64,000 bases of DNA, from contig NZ_ATKM01000019.1 of NCBI RefSeq assembly GCF_000418555.1, forward strand, positions 558,001 through 622,000. Reading direction: 5' to 3'. Both the position numbers and the translations under genes were made by a program. The notes under the pieces were generated by a model that saw nothing but the letters and a program-made list of their open reading frames with translations, had not been told where the DNA came from and did no database searches. The stretch comes from Pseudomonas sp. P818 (GTDB lineage: Bacteria; Pseudomonadota; Gammaproteobacteria; Pseudomonadales; Pseudomonadaceae). Positions 25,326-34,174 of this stretch are shown piece after piece (positions within the stretch are counted from its first letter, which is position 1; every line of letters starts with the position of its first letter).

Positions 25326-26504
25326 ATGCGTGAAGTCGTGATAGTCGCCGCCTGCCGTACCGCCATCGGCAGCTTTCAGGGTGCGTTGAGCCGCATACCC
25401 GCGCCACAACTGGGCGCCGCGGTGATTCGTGAACTGCTCGCCCGCACCGGCATTGCAGGCGAGCAGATCGACGAGGTGATTCTCGGCCAGGTGCTCACAG
25501 CAGGCTCCGGGCAGAACCCGGCCCGGCAGAGCGTGCTGCTCGCCGGTCTGCCGCATACGGTGCCGGCCATGACCCTGAACAAGGTCTGCGGCTCCGGCCT
25601 CAAGGCGGTGATCCTTGGCGCTCAGGCCATTCGTGGCGGCGACGCCGAGATCATCATCGCCGGCGGCCAGGAGAACATGAGCCTGGCGCCCTATGTCATG
25701 CCCGGCACCCGCAGCGGCCTGCGCATGGGCCATGCGCAATTGGTCGACACGATGATTCAGGACGGCCTGTGGGACGCTTTCAACAATTACCACATGGGTA
25801 TCACCGCCGAGAATCTGGCCGAGCAGTACGGCGTCACCCGCGCCGAGCAGGACGCCTTCGCCCTGCGTTCGCAGCAGCGTGCCCAGGCCGCCATCGACGC
25901 CGGACGCTTTGCCAGCGAGATCGTCCCGGTGGAAATCCCCCAACGCGGCGCCGAACCGCTGCGTTTTGCCCAGGATGAACAACCGCGCGCCGGCACCAGC
26001 CTGGACAGCCTGGGCAAGCTGCGTCCGGCGTTCAAGAATGACGGCACGGTGACCGCCGGCAACGCCTCGACGCTCAACGACGGCGCCGCCGCCGTACTGC
26101 TGATGAGCGCCGAGAAGGCAGATGAACTGCAACTGCCGGTGCTGGCGCGCATCGCCGCACACGCCAGCGCCGGGGTCGATCCGGCGGTGATGGGCATCGG
26201 CCCGGTATTCGCCAGTTGCAAGGCGCTGGAGCGCGCCGGCTGGAGCCTGGAACAGCTCGACCTGATCGAGGCCAACGAAGCCTTCGCCGCCCAGGCCATC
26301 GCCGTCGGCCGCGAGCTGCATTGGGACAGCGCCAAGGTCAACGTCAACGGCGGTGCCATCGCCCTCGGCCACCCCATCGGTGCATCCGGCTGCCGCATCC
26401 TGGTCAGCCTGGTGCACGAGATGCAGCGCCGCGATGCCCGCCGCGGCCTTGCCACCCTGTGCATCGGTGGCGGCCAGGGTGTGGCCCTGGCCATCGAACG
26501 CTGA
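25326..26504 (+). CDS. Acetyl-CoA C-acetyltransferase (thiolase)
   Basis: The 392-residue thiolase condenses or cleaves acetyl-CoA/acetoacetyl-CoA, a role compatible with beta-oxidation or PHB-like metabolism. The nucleophile Cys is in LNKVCGSGLKAVI, and the general acid/base residues are in NEAFAAQA, GGAIALGHPIGASG and CIGGGQGVA. The start is the ATG at 25326, after a GAGGAG ribosome binding site. A separate paralogue (PcaF) lies at 38685. With the MBL gene 37 bases downstream it appears to be a two-gene unit; its link to the upstream synthetase-dehydrogenase operon is inferred from proximity. Confidence 0.93.
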   Translation: MREVVIVAACRTAIGSFQGALSRIPAPQLGAAVIRELLARTGIAGEQIDEVILGQVLTAGSGQNPARQSVLLAGLPHTVPAMTLNKVCGSGLKAVILGAQAIRGGDAEIIIAGGQENMSLAPYVMPGTRSGLRMGHAQLVDTMIQDGLWDAFNNYHMGITAENLAEQYGVTRAEQDAFALRSQQRAQAAIDAGRFASEIVPVEIPQRGAEPLRFAQDEQPRAGTSLDSLGKLRPAFKNDGTVTAGNASTLNDGAAAVLLMSAEKADELQLPVLARIAAHASAGVDPAVMGIGPVFASCKALERAGWSLEQLDLIEANEAFAAQAIAVGRELHWDSAKVNVNGGAIALGHPIGASGCRILVSLVHEMQRRDARRGLATLCIGGGQGVALAIER

Positions 26505-26541
26505 AACAATCGCCGCGAACGGACAAGAACAAGAGAAAACC

Positions 26542-27408
26542 ATGCGAACCCTGACCACCCTGACCGGCAACAGCCAGAAACTCGATGGCGGCGCCATGTT
26601 CGGCAACGCGCCCAAGGCCCTTTGGCAGCGCTGGATGCCGGCCGACGAACTGAACCGCATCGATCTGGGCTGCCGAGCCCTGCTGGTGCAGGAAGACGAG
26701 CGCAACATCCTGGTGGAAACCGGCATCGGCGCGTTCTTCAGCCCCGAGCTGAAACAGCGCTTCGGCGTGCAGGAAGACCACCACGTGCTGCTCGACGAAC
26801 TGGCGAAGGTCGGTTTGAGCGATGCCGACATCGACATCGTGGTGCTGACCCACCTGCACTTCGATCATGCCGGCGGCCTGCTCGCCGCCTGGCAGGCGGA
26901 CCGACCCGCGCGCCTGCTGTTTCCCAACGCCCGCTTCCTCACCGGCCGGCGCCAATGGCAGCGCGCTTGCAAGCCACACGCCCGCGATAAAGCCTCCTAT
27001 ATCCCGGAACTGCTCGATCTGCTGGAAAACAGCGGCCGCCTGTTGCTGATCGACGAAACCGACCGCTGCGAGCTGCTCGGCCCAGACTGGCGCCTGCACT
27101 GGAGCGACGGCCACACGCCCGGCCAGTTGCTGCCGGAAGTGGCCATGCCGGGCGGGCCGGTGGTGTTTCCCGGGGACCTGATACCCGGCGCGCCCTGGGT
27201 GCACCTGCCGATCACCATGGGCTACGACCGCTTCCCCGAAGGCCTGATCGAGGAAAAGGAGGCGCTGCTGGCCAATCTGGTAGCCCGCGGCGGCCGCCTG
27301 GTATTCACCCACGACCCCGACGTGGCCATGGGACGGGTGACGCGAGATGAAAAAGGTCGCTACGGGCTCGATGAAGCGGTAAAAGCGGCCCATCTGCTGG
27401 CAAACTGA
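26542..27408 (+). CDS. Metallo-beta-lactamase-fold hydrolase
   Basis: The start is the ATG at 26542, giving 288 residues. The metal-binding motif HLHFDHAGG (HxHxDH) is clear, and SDGHTPGQ holds the third His; FPGDLIPGAP supplies the bridging Asp. The fold is shared with lactonases and with thioesterase-like enzymes. No signal peptide is seen, so it is probably cytosolic. It may hydrolyse a thioester or lactone in the pathway started by the nearby synthetase, but substrate specificity cannot be read from sequence. Confidence 0.85.
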   Translation: MRTLTTLTGNSQKLDGGAMFGNAPKALWQRWMPADELNRIDLGCRALLVQEDERNILVETGIGAFFSPELKQRFGVQEDHHVLLDELAKVGLSDADIDIVVLTHLHFDHAGGLLAAWQADRPARLLFPNARFLTGRRQWQRACKPHARDKASYIPELLDLLENSGRLLLIDETDRCELLGPDWRLHWSDGHTPGQLLPEVAMPGGPVVFPGDLIPGAPWVHLPITMGYDRFPEGLIEEKEALLANLVARGGRLVFTHDPDVAMGRVTRDEKGRYGLDEAVKAAHLLAN

Positions 27409-27540
27409 CGCCATCGGACCTTGACGAGCCGGCCATGCAGCGCGAGCATGGCCGCTTGTTTTTCGCCGTGGTCATGACCGCACCAGCATCTGACTGGACT
27501 CTGCGTCGTGCCCATTTCGACAGCCCTGGGGAATCGCTTC

Positions 27541-28020
27541 ATGAGCCTGGCCTCTGTACGCGCCTTCTTAGCCGCCAAGGCGCCCGACATCGCGATCATC
27601 GAACTGCAGACCAGCACCGCTACCGTGGCGCTGGCGGCCGAAGCGCATGGCGTATCGCCGGGGCAGATCGCCAAGACCCTGGCCTTTCGCATCGCCGAGC
27701 GCGACGTGCTGATCGTCGCCCGCGGCGACGCGCGTATCGACAACCGCAAGATGAAGGAATGCTTCGGCGCCAAGGCGCGCATGCTCGACGCGCAGACGGT
27801 GATCGAGCTGACCAGCCACCCGGTCGGCGGCGTCTGCCCGTTTGGTCTGGCCACGCCCTTGAGCGTCTACTGCGACCGCTCGCTGCTGGCCTTCGACGAA
27901 GTGCTGCCGGCTGCCGGCGCTACCCACAGCGCCGTGCGCATCACCCCACAACGCCTGGCCGAGCTGGTGGACGCCGAGTGGATCGACGTGTGCCAGGAAG
28001 TGGAAACGGAAGCCTGCTGA
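27541..28020 (+). CDS. YbaK/ProX-family aminoacyl-tRNA deacylase-like protein
   Basis: The 159-residue protein is placed at the ATG at 27541; an upstream GTG at 27508 would add 11 residues. It has the YbaK fold features: IAKTLAFRIAERDVLIVARGD (with the conserved Lys) and GVCPFGLATPLSVYCD. These proteins free-standing edit mischarged tRNAs, such as Cys-tRNA(Pro) or Ala-tRNA(Pro). The exact editing target cannot be assigned. A pair of REP-like palindromes follows. Confidence 0.88.
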   Translation: MSLASVRAFLAAKAPDIAIIELQTSTATVALAAEAHGVSPGQIAKTLAFRIAERDVLIVARGDARIDNRKMKECFGAKARMLDAQTVIELTSHPVGGVCPFGLATPLSVYCDRSLLAFDEVLPAAGATHSAVRITPQRLAELVDAEWIDVCQEVETEAC

Positions 28021-28021
28021 T

Positions 28022-28088
28022 CCCGGATTGCATCCGGGCTACAAATTTCCAGACACCGCAGCCTTCCGTAGCCCGGATGCAATCCGGG
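28022..28088. repeat. Pair of REP-like palindromes between convergent genes
   Basis: CCCGGATTGCATCCGGGCTA(C) and, 25 bases on, GTAGCCCGGATGCAATCCGG(G) are each inverted repeats and are inverse copies of each other, in the same family as 21795-21819. They lie between convergent ybaK-like and lipoprotein genes and could form a cruciform or bidirectional terminator. Confidence 0.75.
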
Positions 28089-28121
28089 GCCGGTTATCAG
28101 AAAGTGGCGTATCTCGTTGGC

Positions 28122-28409
28122 CTACAACCCGCCGCTGACGCCCAGGCTCACACCCAGCGCAGTAGCCAGCGAAAACGGCAGCAGCAAGGTATCGAGCAGC
28201 GCACTGGCCGGCAGATCCAGCCCCGGATAACGCGGTGCCTCGGCGCCGAAACGATCCAGCGGGCAGCAGCCGCCATTGATGGTGTACCAGTCCAGCCGGG
28301 TACCGGCGTAGACCACCGGCGCACCGGGCTTGGCCGCATCCAGCGTGCGCACCGTGGCGCAGCCGGTCAGGCTCAGCAGCGCCAGGCCGGCGACCAGCCC
28401 TCGCCTCAT
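28122..28409 (-). CDS. YceK/YidQ-family small lipoprotein
   Basis: The start is the ATG at 28409 (MRRGLVAGLALLSLTGC), 95 residues, overlapping the upstream stop by four bases. The lipobox LTGC gives Cys17 lipidation. It matches the YceK/YidQ family (DUF1375) by the mid-protein YAGTRLDWYTINGGCCPLDR and the C-terminal hydrophobic LLDTLLLPFSLATALG. These outer-membrane lipoproteins have no established function. It is coupled to the DUF2845-type protein gene upstream. Confidence 0.8.
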   Translation of the reverse strand: MRRGLVAGLALLSLTGCATVRTLDAAKPGAPVVYAGTRLDWYTINGGCCPLDRFGAEAPRYPGLDLPASALLDTLLLPFSLATALGVSLGVSGGL

Positions 28410-28696
28410 CCGCGCGTGACCCGGATCTCGACCAACTTGCCGTCGAGAAAGCGCAGGTAACGATACATGCCGTTGCTTGGCCCGTAGACCCACTGCTCCA
28501 CCGTTACCCCGCCACCTTGCGGACTGCTGGGTGGGATCACCTCGCGGTGGTCAGGCTCGCCGCATTTGCGTAGGACATCCACCGTCAGATCGCCCTCGTT
28601 TATCAGCGTAGTGCCGCAGCGCATCGAAGCCTGAGCAGCAGGCATCATAGAAAGGGCCAACAGGCAGCCCAACAGGTAACGATTGGCCATGGACAT
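28406..28696 (-). CDS. DUF2845-like secreted protein
   Basis: The ATG at 28696 (MSMANRYLLGCLLAL) is chosen because AGGGAG stands just upstream; a second ATG at 28690 has poorer spacing. The 96-residue product has a signal peptide (to about MMPAAQA) and the pair SMRCGTTLINEGD and LRKCGEPDHRE, two Cys typical of the DUF2845 family. The function is unknown. It stands eight bases after ubiX and is coupled to the YceK-like lipoprotein gene, so all three may be one transcript. Confidence 0.8.
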   Translation of the reverse strand: MSMANRYLLGCLLALSMMPAAQASMRCGTTLINEGDLTVDVLRKCGEPDHREVIPPSSPQGGGVTVEQWVYGPSNGMYRYLRFLDGKLVEIRVTRG

Positions 28697-28704
28697 TGAT
28701 CTCC

Positions 28705-29334
28705 CTATTCGTCCGACACCATATGATGCTCGCCCCAACGGGGCAGCATGTCCTGGGGTATGCCCAGGCAGTTGAGGATACGCGCAACCACGAAATCCAC
28801 CAGGTCATCCAGCGTTTGCGGCTGGTGATAAAAGCCGGGCGAAGCCGGCAGGATGGTTACGCCCAGGTTGGACAGCTTGAGCATGTTCTCCAGATGAATG
28901 CTCGAATACGGCGCCTCGCGCGGTACCAGGATCAGCTGGCGACGCTCCTTCAGCGCCACGTCGGCGGCGCGTTCGATCAGGTTGTTGCAGGCGCCGGTGG
29001 CGATGGCCGACAAGGTGCCGGTTGAGCACGGCACCACCACCATGGCCGTCGGCGCGCCGGAGCCGGAGGCCGCTGGCGCCATCCAGTCTTCCTTGCCATA
29101 GACGCGGACCTGCCCCGGCGCTGCGCCGGTGTATTCGGTGAGGAACTGCGCCATGGCCTGCGGCTTGGCCGGCAGCGCCACGTCGGTTTCGGTGGCCATC
29201 ACCAGTTGCGCGGCCTTGGAGATCAGAAAGTGCACCTCGCGCTCTTCCTGCACCAGGCAATCGAGCAGGCGCAGGCCGTATTGCGCGCCGGAGGCGCCGG
29301 TCATCGCCAGCGTTATGCGTTCCGGACCAGACAT
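28705..29334 (-). CDS. ubiX: Flavin prenyltransferase UbiX
   Basis: UbiX attaches a dimethylallyl group to FMN, making the prenylated flavin used by the UbiD decarboxylase in ubiquinone synthesis. The 209-residue protein begins MSGPERITLAMTGASGAQYG and has the typical PASGSGAP and VVPCSTGTLSAIATGACNNL segments, with VPREAPYSSIHLENMLKL near the C-terminus. It directly abuts mpl, whose stop is the base before its start, and is likely co-transcribed with it. Confidence 0.95.
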   Translation of the reverse strand: MSGPERITLAMTGASGAQYGLRLLDCLVQEEREVHFLISKAAQLVMATETDVALPAKPQAMAQFLTEYTGAAPGQVRVYGKEDWMAPAASGSGAPTAMVVVPCSTGTLSAIATGACNNLIERAADVALKERRQLILVPREAPYSSIHLENMLKLSNLGVTILPASPGFYHQPQTLDDLVDFVVARILNCLGIPQDMLPRWGEHHMVSDE

Positions 29335-30690
29335 CTATCCCTCCAGAGCTGCCGCCAGCTTGCCATGCAGGTCGCCGAAACCGCCGTTGCTCATGATCAC
29401 CACCTGGGTGCCGGGGCGCGCCAGGGCCTTCACGCCGTCGATGATCGATTCCAGCGAGTCGCATACGCGCGTCGGATTGTGCGCCTGCGCCACGGTGGCC
29501 GCCAGATCCCAGCCGAGATTCGGCGGCGCATACCAGAACACCGCATCGGCCTGCTCGGCTGACTCGGCCAGGCCGTCGCGATGAGCACCGAGCTTCATCG
29601 AATTGGAGCGCGGCTCGATCACCGCGATCACCAGGGTGTCGTCGCCGACACGCTTGCGCAGGCCATCGAGCGTGGTGGCGATAGCCGTGGGATGGTGGGC
29701 GAAATCGTCGAAGATGGTCACGCCACCGACTTCGGCGACCTTTTCCATGCGCCGCTTGGCGTTGATGAACTTGCCCAGCGCCTCGATGCCCAGCGCCGGC
29801 ACCACGCCGACATGGCGCGCCGCCGCGAGCACGGCCAGGGCGTTGGCAACGTTGTGCTGGCCGGTCAGTTGCCACTCCACCACGCCCTCGACCTTGCCAT
29901 CGAAGCTCACCTCGAAGCGCGAGCCATCGGCGCTGAGCAGGCGAGCCTGCCACTGGCCGTCTTCACCGGTGGTCTGCACAGGTGTCCAGCAGCCCATCTC
30001 GATCACCCGCGCCAGCGCGGTTTCGCTGGCCGGGTGGATGACCAGGCCCTCGCTGGGGATGGTGCGCACCAGATGGTGGAACTGCCGCTCGATGGCCGCC
30101 AGATCCGGAAAGATGTCCGCGTGATCGAACTCCAGATTGTTGAGAATCGCCGTGCGCGGGCGGTAGTGGACGAACTTGCTGCGCTTGTCGAAGAAGGCGC
30201 TGTCGTACTCGTCGGCCTCGACCACGAAGAACGGCGTATCGCCCAGCCGTGCGGAAATGCCGAAGTTCTGCGGCACGCCACCGATCAGAAAGCCCGGGCT
30301 CATGCCGGCATGCTCCAGCACCCAGGCCAGCATGCTCGAGCTGCTGGTCTTGCCGTGCGTGCCGGCCACCGCCAGCACCCAGCGCCCCTGCAGCACATGG
30401 TCGGCCAGCCACTGCGGGCCGGAAACGTAGGGCAGGCCCTTGTTCAATACATATTCGACTGCCGGATTGCCGCGGCTCATGGCGTTGCCGACCACCACCA
30501 GGTCGGGCGCCGGTTGCAGGTGCGCCGGGTCATAACCCTGCATCAGTTCGATGCCCTGGGCTTCGAGTTGGGTGCTCATGGGCGGATAGACATTGGCGTC
30601 GGAGCCAGTGACGCGGTGGCCGAGTTCCTTGGCCAGAACGGCGAGCGAGCCCATGAAGGTGCCGCAGATGCCGAGAATATGGATATGCAT
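29335..30690 (-). CDS. mpl: Murein peptide ligase Mpl
   Basis: Mpl joins the recycled tripeptide L-Ala-gamma-D-Glu-meso-DAP to UDP-MurNAc, feeding wall recycling. At 451 residues it has normal length. The Mur ligase ATP site is GTHGKTSSSMLAWVLEHAG; the N-terminal start MHIHILGICGTFMGSLA is characteristic, and FDDFAHHPTAI matches the central domain. It is the start of a leftward run through ubiX. A 400-base intergenic region with a MITE-like element lies upstream. Confidence 0.96.
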   Translation of the reverse strand: MHIHILGICGTFMGSLAVLAKELGHRVTGSDANVYPPMSTQLEAQGIELMQGYDPAHLQPAPDLVVVGNAMSRGNPAVEYVLNKGLPYVSGPQWLADHVLQGRWVLAVAGTHGKTSSSSMLAWVLEHAGMSPGFLIGGVPQNFGISARLGDTPFFVVEADEYDSAFFDKRSKFVHYRPRTAILNNLEFDHADIFPDLAAIERQFHHLVRTIPSEGLVIHPASETALARVIEMGCWTPVQTTGEDGQWQARLLSADGSRFEVSFDGKVEGVVEWQLTGQHNVANALAVLAAARHVGVVPALGIEALGKFINAKRRMEKVAEVGGVTIFDDFAHHPTAIATTLDGLRKRVGDDTLVIAVIEPRSNSMKLGAHRDGLAESAEQADAVFWYAPPNLGWDLAATVAQAHNPTRVCDSLESIIDGVKALARPGTQVVIMSNGGFGDLHGKLAAALEG

Positions 30691-30870
30691 GAATGACCTC
30701 TATGAAGCCCGACGCAGGGGCGTGAAGCGATGGCGGCAGGTTAGCACAGCGCCCAGCGGGCGGCTGCTGTGCCCTGCTCAGACCCAAGCGCCGCGGGCAA
30801 GTTGCCGACCAGCCGAAATCAAACGCTTGCTTGGATTGCGCATTCAACTGGCTTTGAGGCAGCATCGGCT

Positions 30871-31029
30871 AGCAGGCCGTTGAAAAACGTAGGCGAGGCA
30901 GCCAGTGCAATACCGATGGCGGCCCCGCAAAAACAGGCGAAAAAGCGGAGTTTACGAGCTGTAAATGAGCATTTTGAGCCTGTTTTTAACGCAGCAATGG
31001 CAACGCAGGTAGTTTTTCAACAGCCTGCT
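30871..31029. mobile_element. MITE-like hairpin element, copy 2 (159 bp)
   Basis: Ends AGCAGGCCGTTGAAAAACGT and GTAGTTTTTCAACAGCCTGC(T) match copy 1 at 8236. An inserted bit (ATACCGATGGCGGCC) accounts for the greater length. The arms pair over most of the length, with an inner AAAAACAGGC/GCCTGTTTTT stem. It sits within the 398-base gap between the divergent mpl and GNAT genes (30691-31088); the rest of that gap holds no gene or motif I recognise. Confidence 0.75.
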
Positions 31030-31088
31030 AACGCTGGCACAACAGCTGCATCGTCCATCCAGTTCAATCACAGAAGCCGAGGCCCGCC

Positions 31089-31544
31089 ATGCGCATCGTC
31101 CAAGCCACCCTGGAGCACCTGGACCTGCTGACCCCGCTGTTTGTCAAATACCGCGAGTTCTACAACGAACTGCCCTACCCCGAGTCGTCGCGCAAATTCC
31201 TCGAGAAGCGCCTGCGGCGCAAGGAGTCGGTGATCTACCTGGCCCTGGCCGACGACGAGGACAAGCTGCTCGGTTTCTGCCAGCTCTACCCCAGCTATTC
31301 GTCGCTGTCGCTCAAGCGCGTGTGGATCCTCAACGACATCTACGTGGCCGAGGATGCGCGGCGCCAACTGGTCGCCGATCGCCTGCTGCAGACCGCGAAG
31401 AAGATGGCCAAGGACACCAATGCCGTGCGCATGCGCGTAGCCACCAGCCGCGACAACGAGGTGGCGCAGAAGGTCTACGAGTCCATCGGCTTCGTCGAGG
31501 ACGAGCAGTTCAAGAACTACGTGCTGCCGATCAACGTCGACTGA
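31089..31544 (+). CDS. GNAT-family N-acetyltransferase
   Basis: The 151-residue protein starts MRIVQATLEHLDLLTPL. The GNAT fold is suggested by WILNDIYVAEDARRQLVADRL, the acetyl-CoA pyrophosphate loop (ARRQLVADRLL) and NEVAQKVYESIGFVEDEQF. The substrate is unknown. It ends just before a hairpin shared with the convergent phosphatase/kinase gene. The neighbourhood matches the P. aeruginosa chromosome by recollection, so it is probably a conserved core gene. Confidence 0.88.
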   Translation: MRIVQATLEHLDLLTPLFVKYREFYNELPYPESSRKFLEKRLRRKESVIYLALADDEDKLLGFCQLYPSYSSLSLKRVWILNDIYVAEDARRQLVADRLLQTAKKMAKDTNAVRMRVATSRDNEVAQKVYESIGFVEDEQFKNYVLPINVD

Positions 31545-31559
31545 GCCTGTCAGCGTAAC

Positions 31560-31580
31560 GGCGGCTGATCATCAGCCGCC
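31560..31580. terminator. Hairpin between convergent genes
   Basis: GGCGGCTGAT and ATCAGCCGCC form a 10-bp perfect inverted repeat around a single C. It covers the stop codon of the phosphatase/kinase gene. There is no T-run, so it is a candidate bidirectional end or a protein site, not a typical terminator. Confidence 0.4.
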
Positions 31581-33155
31581 AAGACTGAGCAGTAGCCCCA
31601 ACAGCAGCGGCAAGGTGATAAGGCCCAGGGCGGCCAGGCGCGCCGGCTGCAAAGGCACACGGCGCAGGGCCTGGCTGCGCCGTTCGTGCAAGGGCTGCTG
31701 CAGCGCCAGCTGAAACTCCGAAAGCGCTTCGAAACGCGCCTGTGGCTGCGGCGCCAGCGCACGGGCCAATACCCCATCCCAACCTTGCGGCACCTGGACA
31801 GCGAAGCTGGCCAAGGGCACATAACAGTGGCCTGGGCCGACATCCTCACGCGCCGCTGCTGGCCATTGCCTGCACATCAACCAGTAGACCAGCGCCGCGA
31901 GGGCGAACTGATCCGCACGACCGTCCAGCGCACGGCCACCTCGCAGCTCGGGCGCCAGCGGCACCGCCTGTTCGGGTAGCGACTGCCGCGCAACGCCCGG
32001 AAGAATCGCGGCCGCACCTGGCAACAGCATCACCTGTCCGTCATCGCCGAGCAGGATCTGCCTGGGATTGAGCCACAACCCCTGCATGCCACGGCGCTGC
32101 AGCGAGCGTACGGCGGCGATCAATTGCATCACGATGCGCAGCAGCGTTTGCGTATCCGGCGCGCCCCGGGCAGCGATCCAATCGAACAGGTTGCGCATGC
32201 CGCGTGGCGGTTTGGCCAGAACCAGGTACGCATGGCTGCGTGCCTGGTGCATCGAGAGTACCTGCGGCAAGGCCTGCTGCGGGCTGCGGCGCAAGGCCCA
32301 CTCGCGCTGCCAGAAGGCCTCGCCGGCATCCTCGTCGGCGAACCAGAGCACGGCTTCTCGCCCGTCCGCATCGCGGCCGACGAACATGCGCCCTGGCGGG
32401 CCATAGGGACATTCGCGCAATAGCGTCCAGCCATCGACTTCCTGACCGCAGACGGTCTGCCTCAGTGCGGGTCTTGCCGGCGCTGGTAGCAGCACCGGCG
32501 GACATTGTCGTTCACCGATGCGTAGCAATACCGCGGCGCCTGGAGCCTGCAGCAAGGGCTGCAGCATCCCGTCCAGCGTCATCTCCGCCTGCGTACGCAG
32601 CCGTTGCAGATCGCTGACGTCGAGCAGCGGCTGTGGCGCCAGCAAAAGATGCTCATAACGCCTCGGCTGCAGACTGTGCTGGACCAGCGCCAGCTCGGCC
32701 TGGGTGCCAAGGGCCTGGCCCTCGCGTCCGGGCAGGATCTGCAGACCATTCGCCTGCGCGCGCGCCAGGCCGACACTGCCGGCCTGCAGAAACTGCCAAT
32801 CCTCGCCCTGAACCAGCAGGACGCCGGCGTGCAGATCGGCGATACCGCGCCCGCCCTGCTGGCGACGAAACAGTTGCAGGTTCAGCGCCGCCAACACCTG
32901 TCGCGCCGCCTGGGTTTCACTCCAGCCCTGCGGCGTGCAACGAAAATCGGCGAACAGCGCATCGAGTTGGCGCTCCAGGTTTTGCACCACGTCGGGGCAG
33001 TGGCGCGCCCAAAGGAGCATGACCAACAGTAGCGGCGGGCGCTGCTGGCGTCCTGCCAGCCACATCGCCCGAGCCCGCGCGGCCTGGTGCGGCAGGTCCA
33101 GCCCGGTGCCGGATGCCAGGGTGATTCCGGGATGTTCCAGCAATTGCAGCGCCAT
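31572..33155 (-). CDS. Phosphatase/kinase-like fusion protein with C-terminal membrane anchor, motifs degenerate
   Basis: The 527-residue protein has a PP2C-like N-terminal half (about 1-215) and a protein-kinase-like half (about 230-490), then a hydrophobic tail anchor (AALGLITLPLLLGLLLSLGG). It matches the bifunctional Ser/Thr phosphatase-kinase layout. Yet the kinase catalytic HRDxKxxN is replaced by LWLNPRQILLGDDG and the DFG region is not visible, while the PP2C metal motif DGxG is not seen. A pseudo-enzyme role is therefore inferred. It is convergent with the GNAT gene and divergent from mtfA. Confidence 0.72.
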   Translation of the reverse strand: MALQLLEHPGITLASGTGLDLPHQAARARAMWLAGRQQRPPLLLVMLLWARHCPDVVQNLERQLDALFADFRCTPQGWSETQAARQVLAALNLQLFRRQQGGRGIADLHAGVLLVQGEDWQFLQAGSVGLARAQANGLQILPGREGQALGTQAELALVQHSLQPRRYEHLLLAPQPLLDVSDLQRLRTQAEMTLDGMLQPLLQAPGAAVLLRIGERQCPPVLLPAPARPALRQTVCGQEVDGWTLLRECPYGPPGRMFVGRDADGREAVLWFADEDAGEAFWQREWALRRSPQQALPQVLSMHQARSHAYLVLAKPPRGMRNLFDWIAARGAPDTQTLLRIVMQLIAAVRSLQRRGMQGLWLNPRQILLGDDGQVMLLPGAAAILPGVARQSLPEQAVPLAPELRGGRALDGRADQFALAALVYWLMCRQWPAAAREDVGPGHCYVPLASFAVQVPQGWDGVLARALAPQPQARFEALSEFQLALQQPLHERRSQALRRVPLQPARLAALGLITLPLLLGLLLSLGG

Positions 33156-33269
33156 GCTCAGCCCTCCTGCTGCAGCGAAGCTGCCGGTGGCGTTGCAGCC
33201 TTTGTGCCGACTTGTCGCCAGGACCGGGCCCCCTTATGGTGGCCGAATGTTTCCAACGAGCCTGCATGC

Positions 33270-34097
33270 ATGTGGTCCTTCAAGGCCTGGCGCCGTCGTC
33301 GCACCCTCGAACGCAACCCTGTCGACCCTGCCCACTGGGCGGAGGTACGCAGACGCCTGCCGATTCTCGATGGCCTCGACGAACGCGAGGAGCAGCAGCT
33401 TCGCGAGCGCGCCGTACTGTTCCTGCATGAAAAGCACCTGACGGCCCTGCCCGGTCTGCAACTCGGCCCGGTCGAGCACCTGCTGCTGGCCGCCCAGGCG
33501 CAGTTGCCGCTGCTGCACCTGGGCGATCTGGACTGGTATCAGGGCTTTCACGAGATCGTGCTCTACCCCGATGACTTCCTCAGCCCGCAACGCCACCGCG
33601 ACGCCAGCGGCATCGAACACGAATGGGACGACGCACGCAGCGGCGAAGCCTGGCAGCAGGGGCCGGTGATCCTCGCCTGGCCCGGTGTCGAGGCCAGCGG
33701 CGGCTGGGAAGGCTACAACCTGGTGATCCACGAGCTGGCGCACAAGCTGGACATGCTCGAAGGTAGCGCCAACGGCCTGCCGCCGCTGCACCGCGACATG
33801 CGCGTGCAGGACTGGGCCCACGCCATGCAGAGCGCCTATGACGCATTGAACGCCGAGCTGGATGCCAACCCCGAGGCGGAAACCGCCATCGACCCGTACG
33901 CGGCCGAAGACCCGGCGGAATTCTTCGCCGTGACCAGCGAATATTTCTTCAGCGCCCCGGATCTGCTGGCCGCGGCCTTTCCCGAGGTCTACCGGCAACT
34001 GGCGCTGTTCTACCGCCAGGACACCCTCGCCCGATTGCAACGGCTGCAGGCGGAACACCCCGACTACGAGACGGTCGAAACCGCGACCAATGGCTGA
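33270..34097 (+). CDS. mtfA: MtfA-like zinc peptidase (M90 family)
   Basis: The ATG at 33270 (MWSFKAWRRRRTLERNPVD) gives 275 residues, the usual MtfA length. MtfA in E. coli binds the Mlc repressor and has metallopeptidase activity. The zinc motif is LVIHELAHKLDMLEG (HELAH), with a downstream Glu near AAEDPAEFFAVTSEYFF. Its target in Pseudomonas is not known to me. ppa lies 77 bases downstream with its own candidate promoter. Confidence 0.9.
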   Translation: MWSFKAWRRRRTLERNPVDPAHWAEVRRRLPILDGLDEREEQQLRERAVLFLHEKHLTALPGLQLGPVEHLLLAAQAQLPLLHLGDLDWYQGFHEIVLYPDDFLSPQRHRDASGIEHEWDDARSGEAWQQGPVILAWPGVEASGGWEGYNLVIHELAHKLDMLEGSANGLPPLHRDMRVQDWAHAMQSAYDALNAELDANPEAETAIDPYAAEDPAEFFAVTSEYFFSAPDLLAAAFPEVYRQLALFYRQDTLARLQRLQAEHPDYETVETATNG

Positions 34098-34131
34098 TTC
34101 ACGTGGCGTAGTAACGCCATGCGAATCCGCC

Positions 34132-34137
34132 TATAAT
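34132..34137 (+). promoter_or_regulatory. -10 box of the ppa promoter
   Basis: CTATAATGCG contains a perfect TATAAT 38 bases upstream of the ppa ATG. The -35 region is not recognisable at 16-18 bp spacing. Confidence 0.55.
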
Positions 34138-34174
34138 GCGCCCCACTTTTTTGGCCCTTCCTGGGAGTTCCCCC

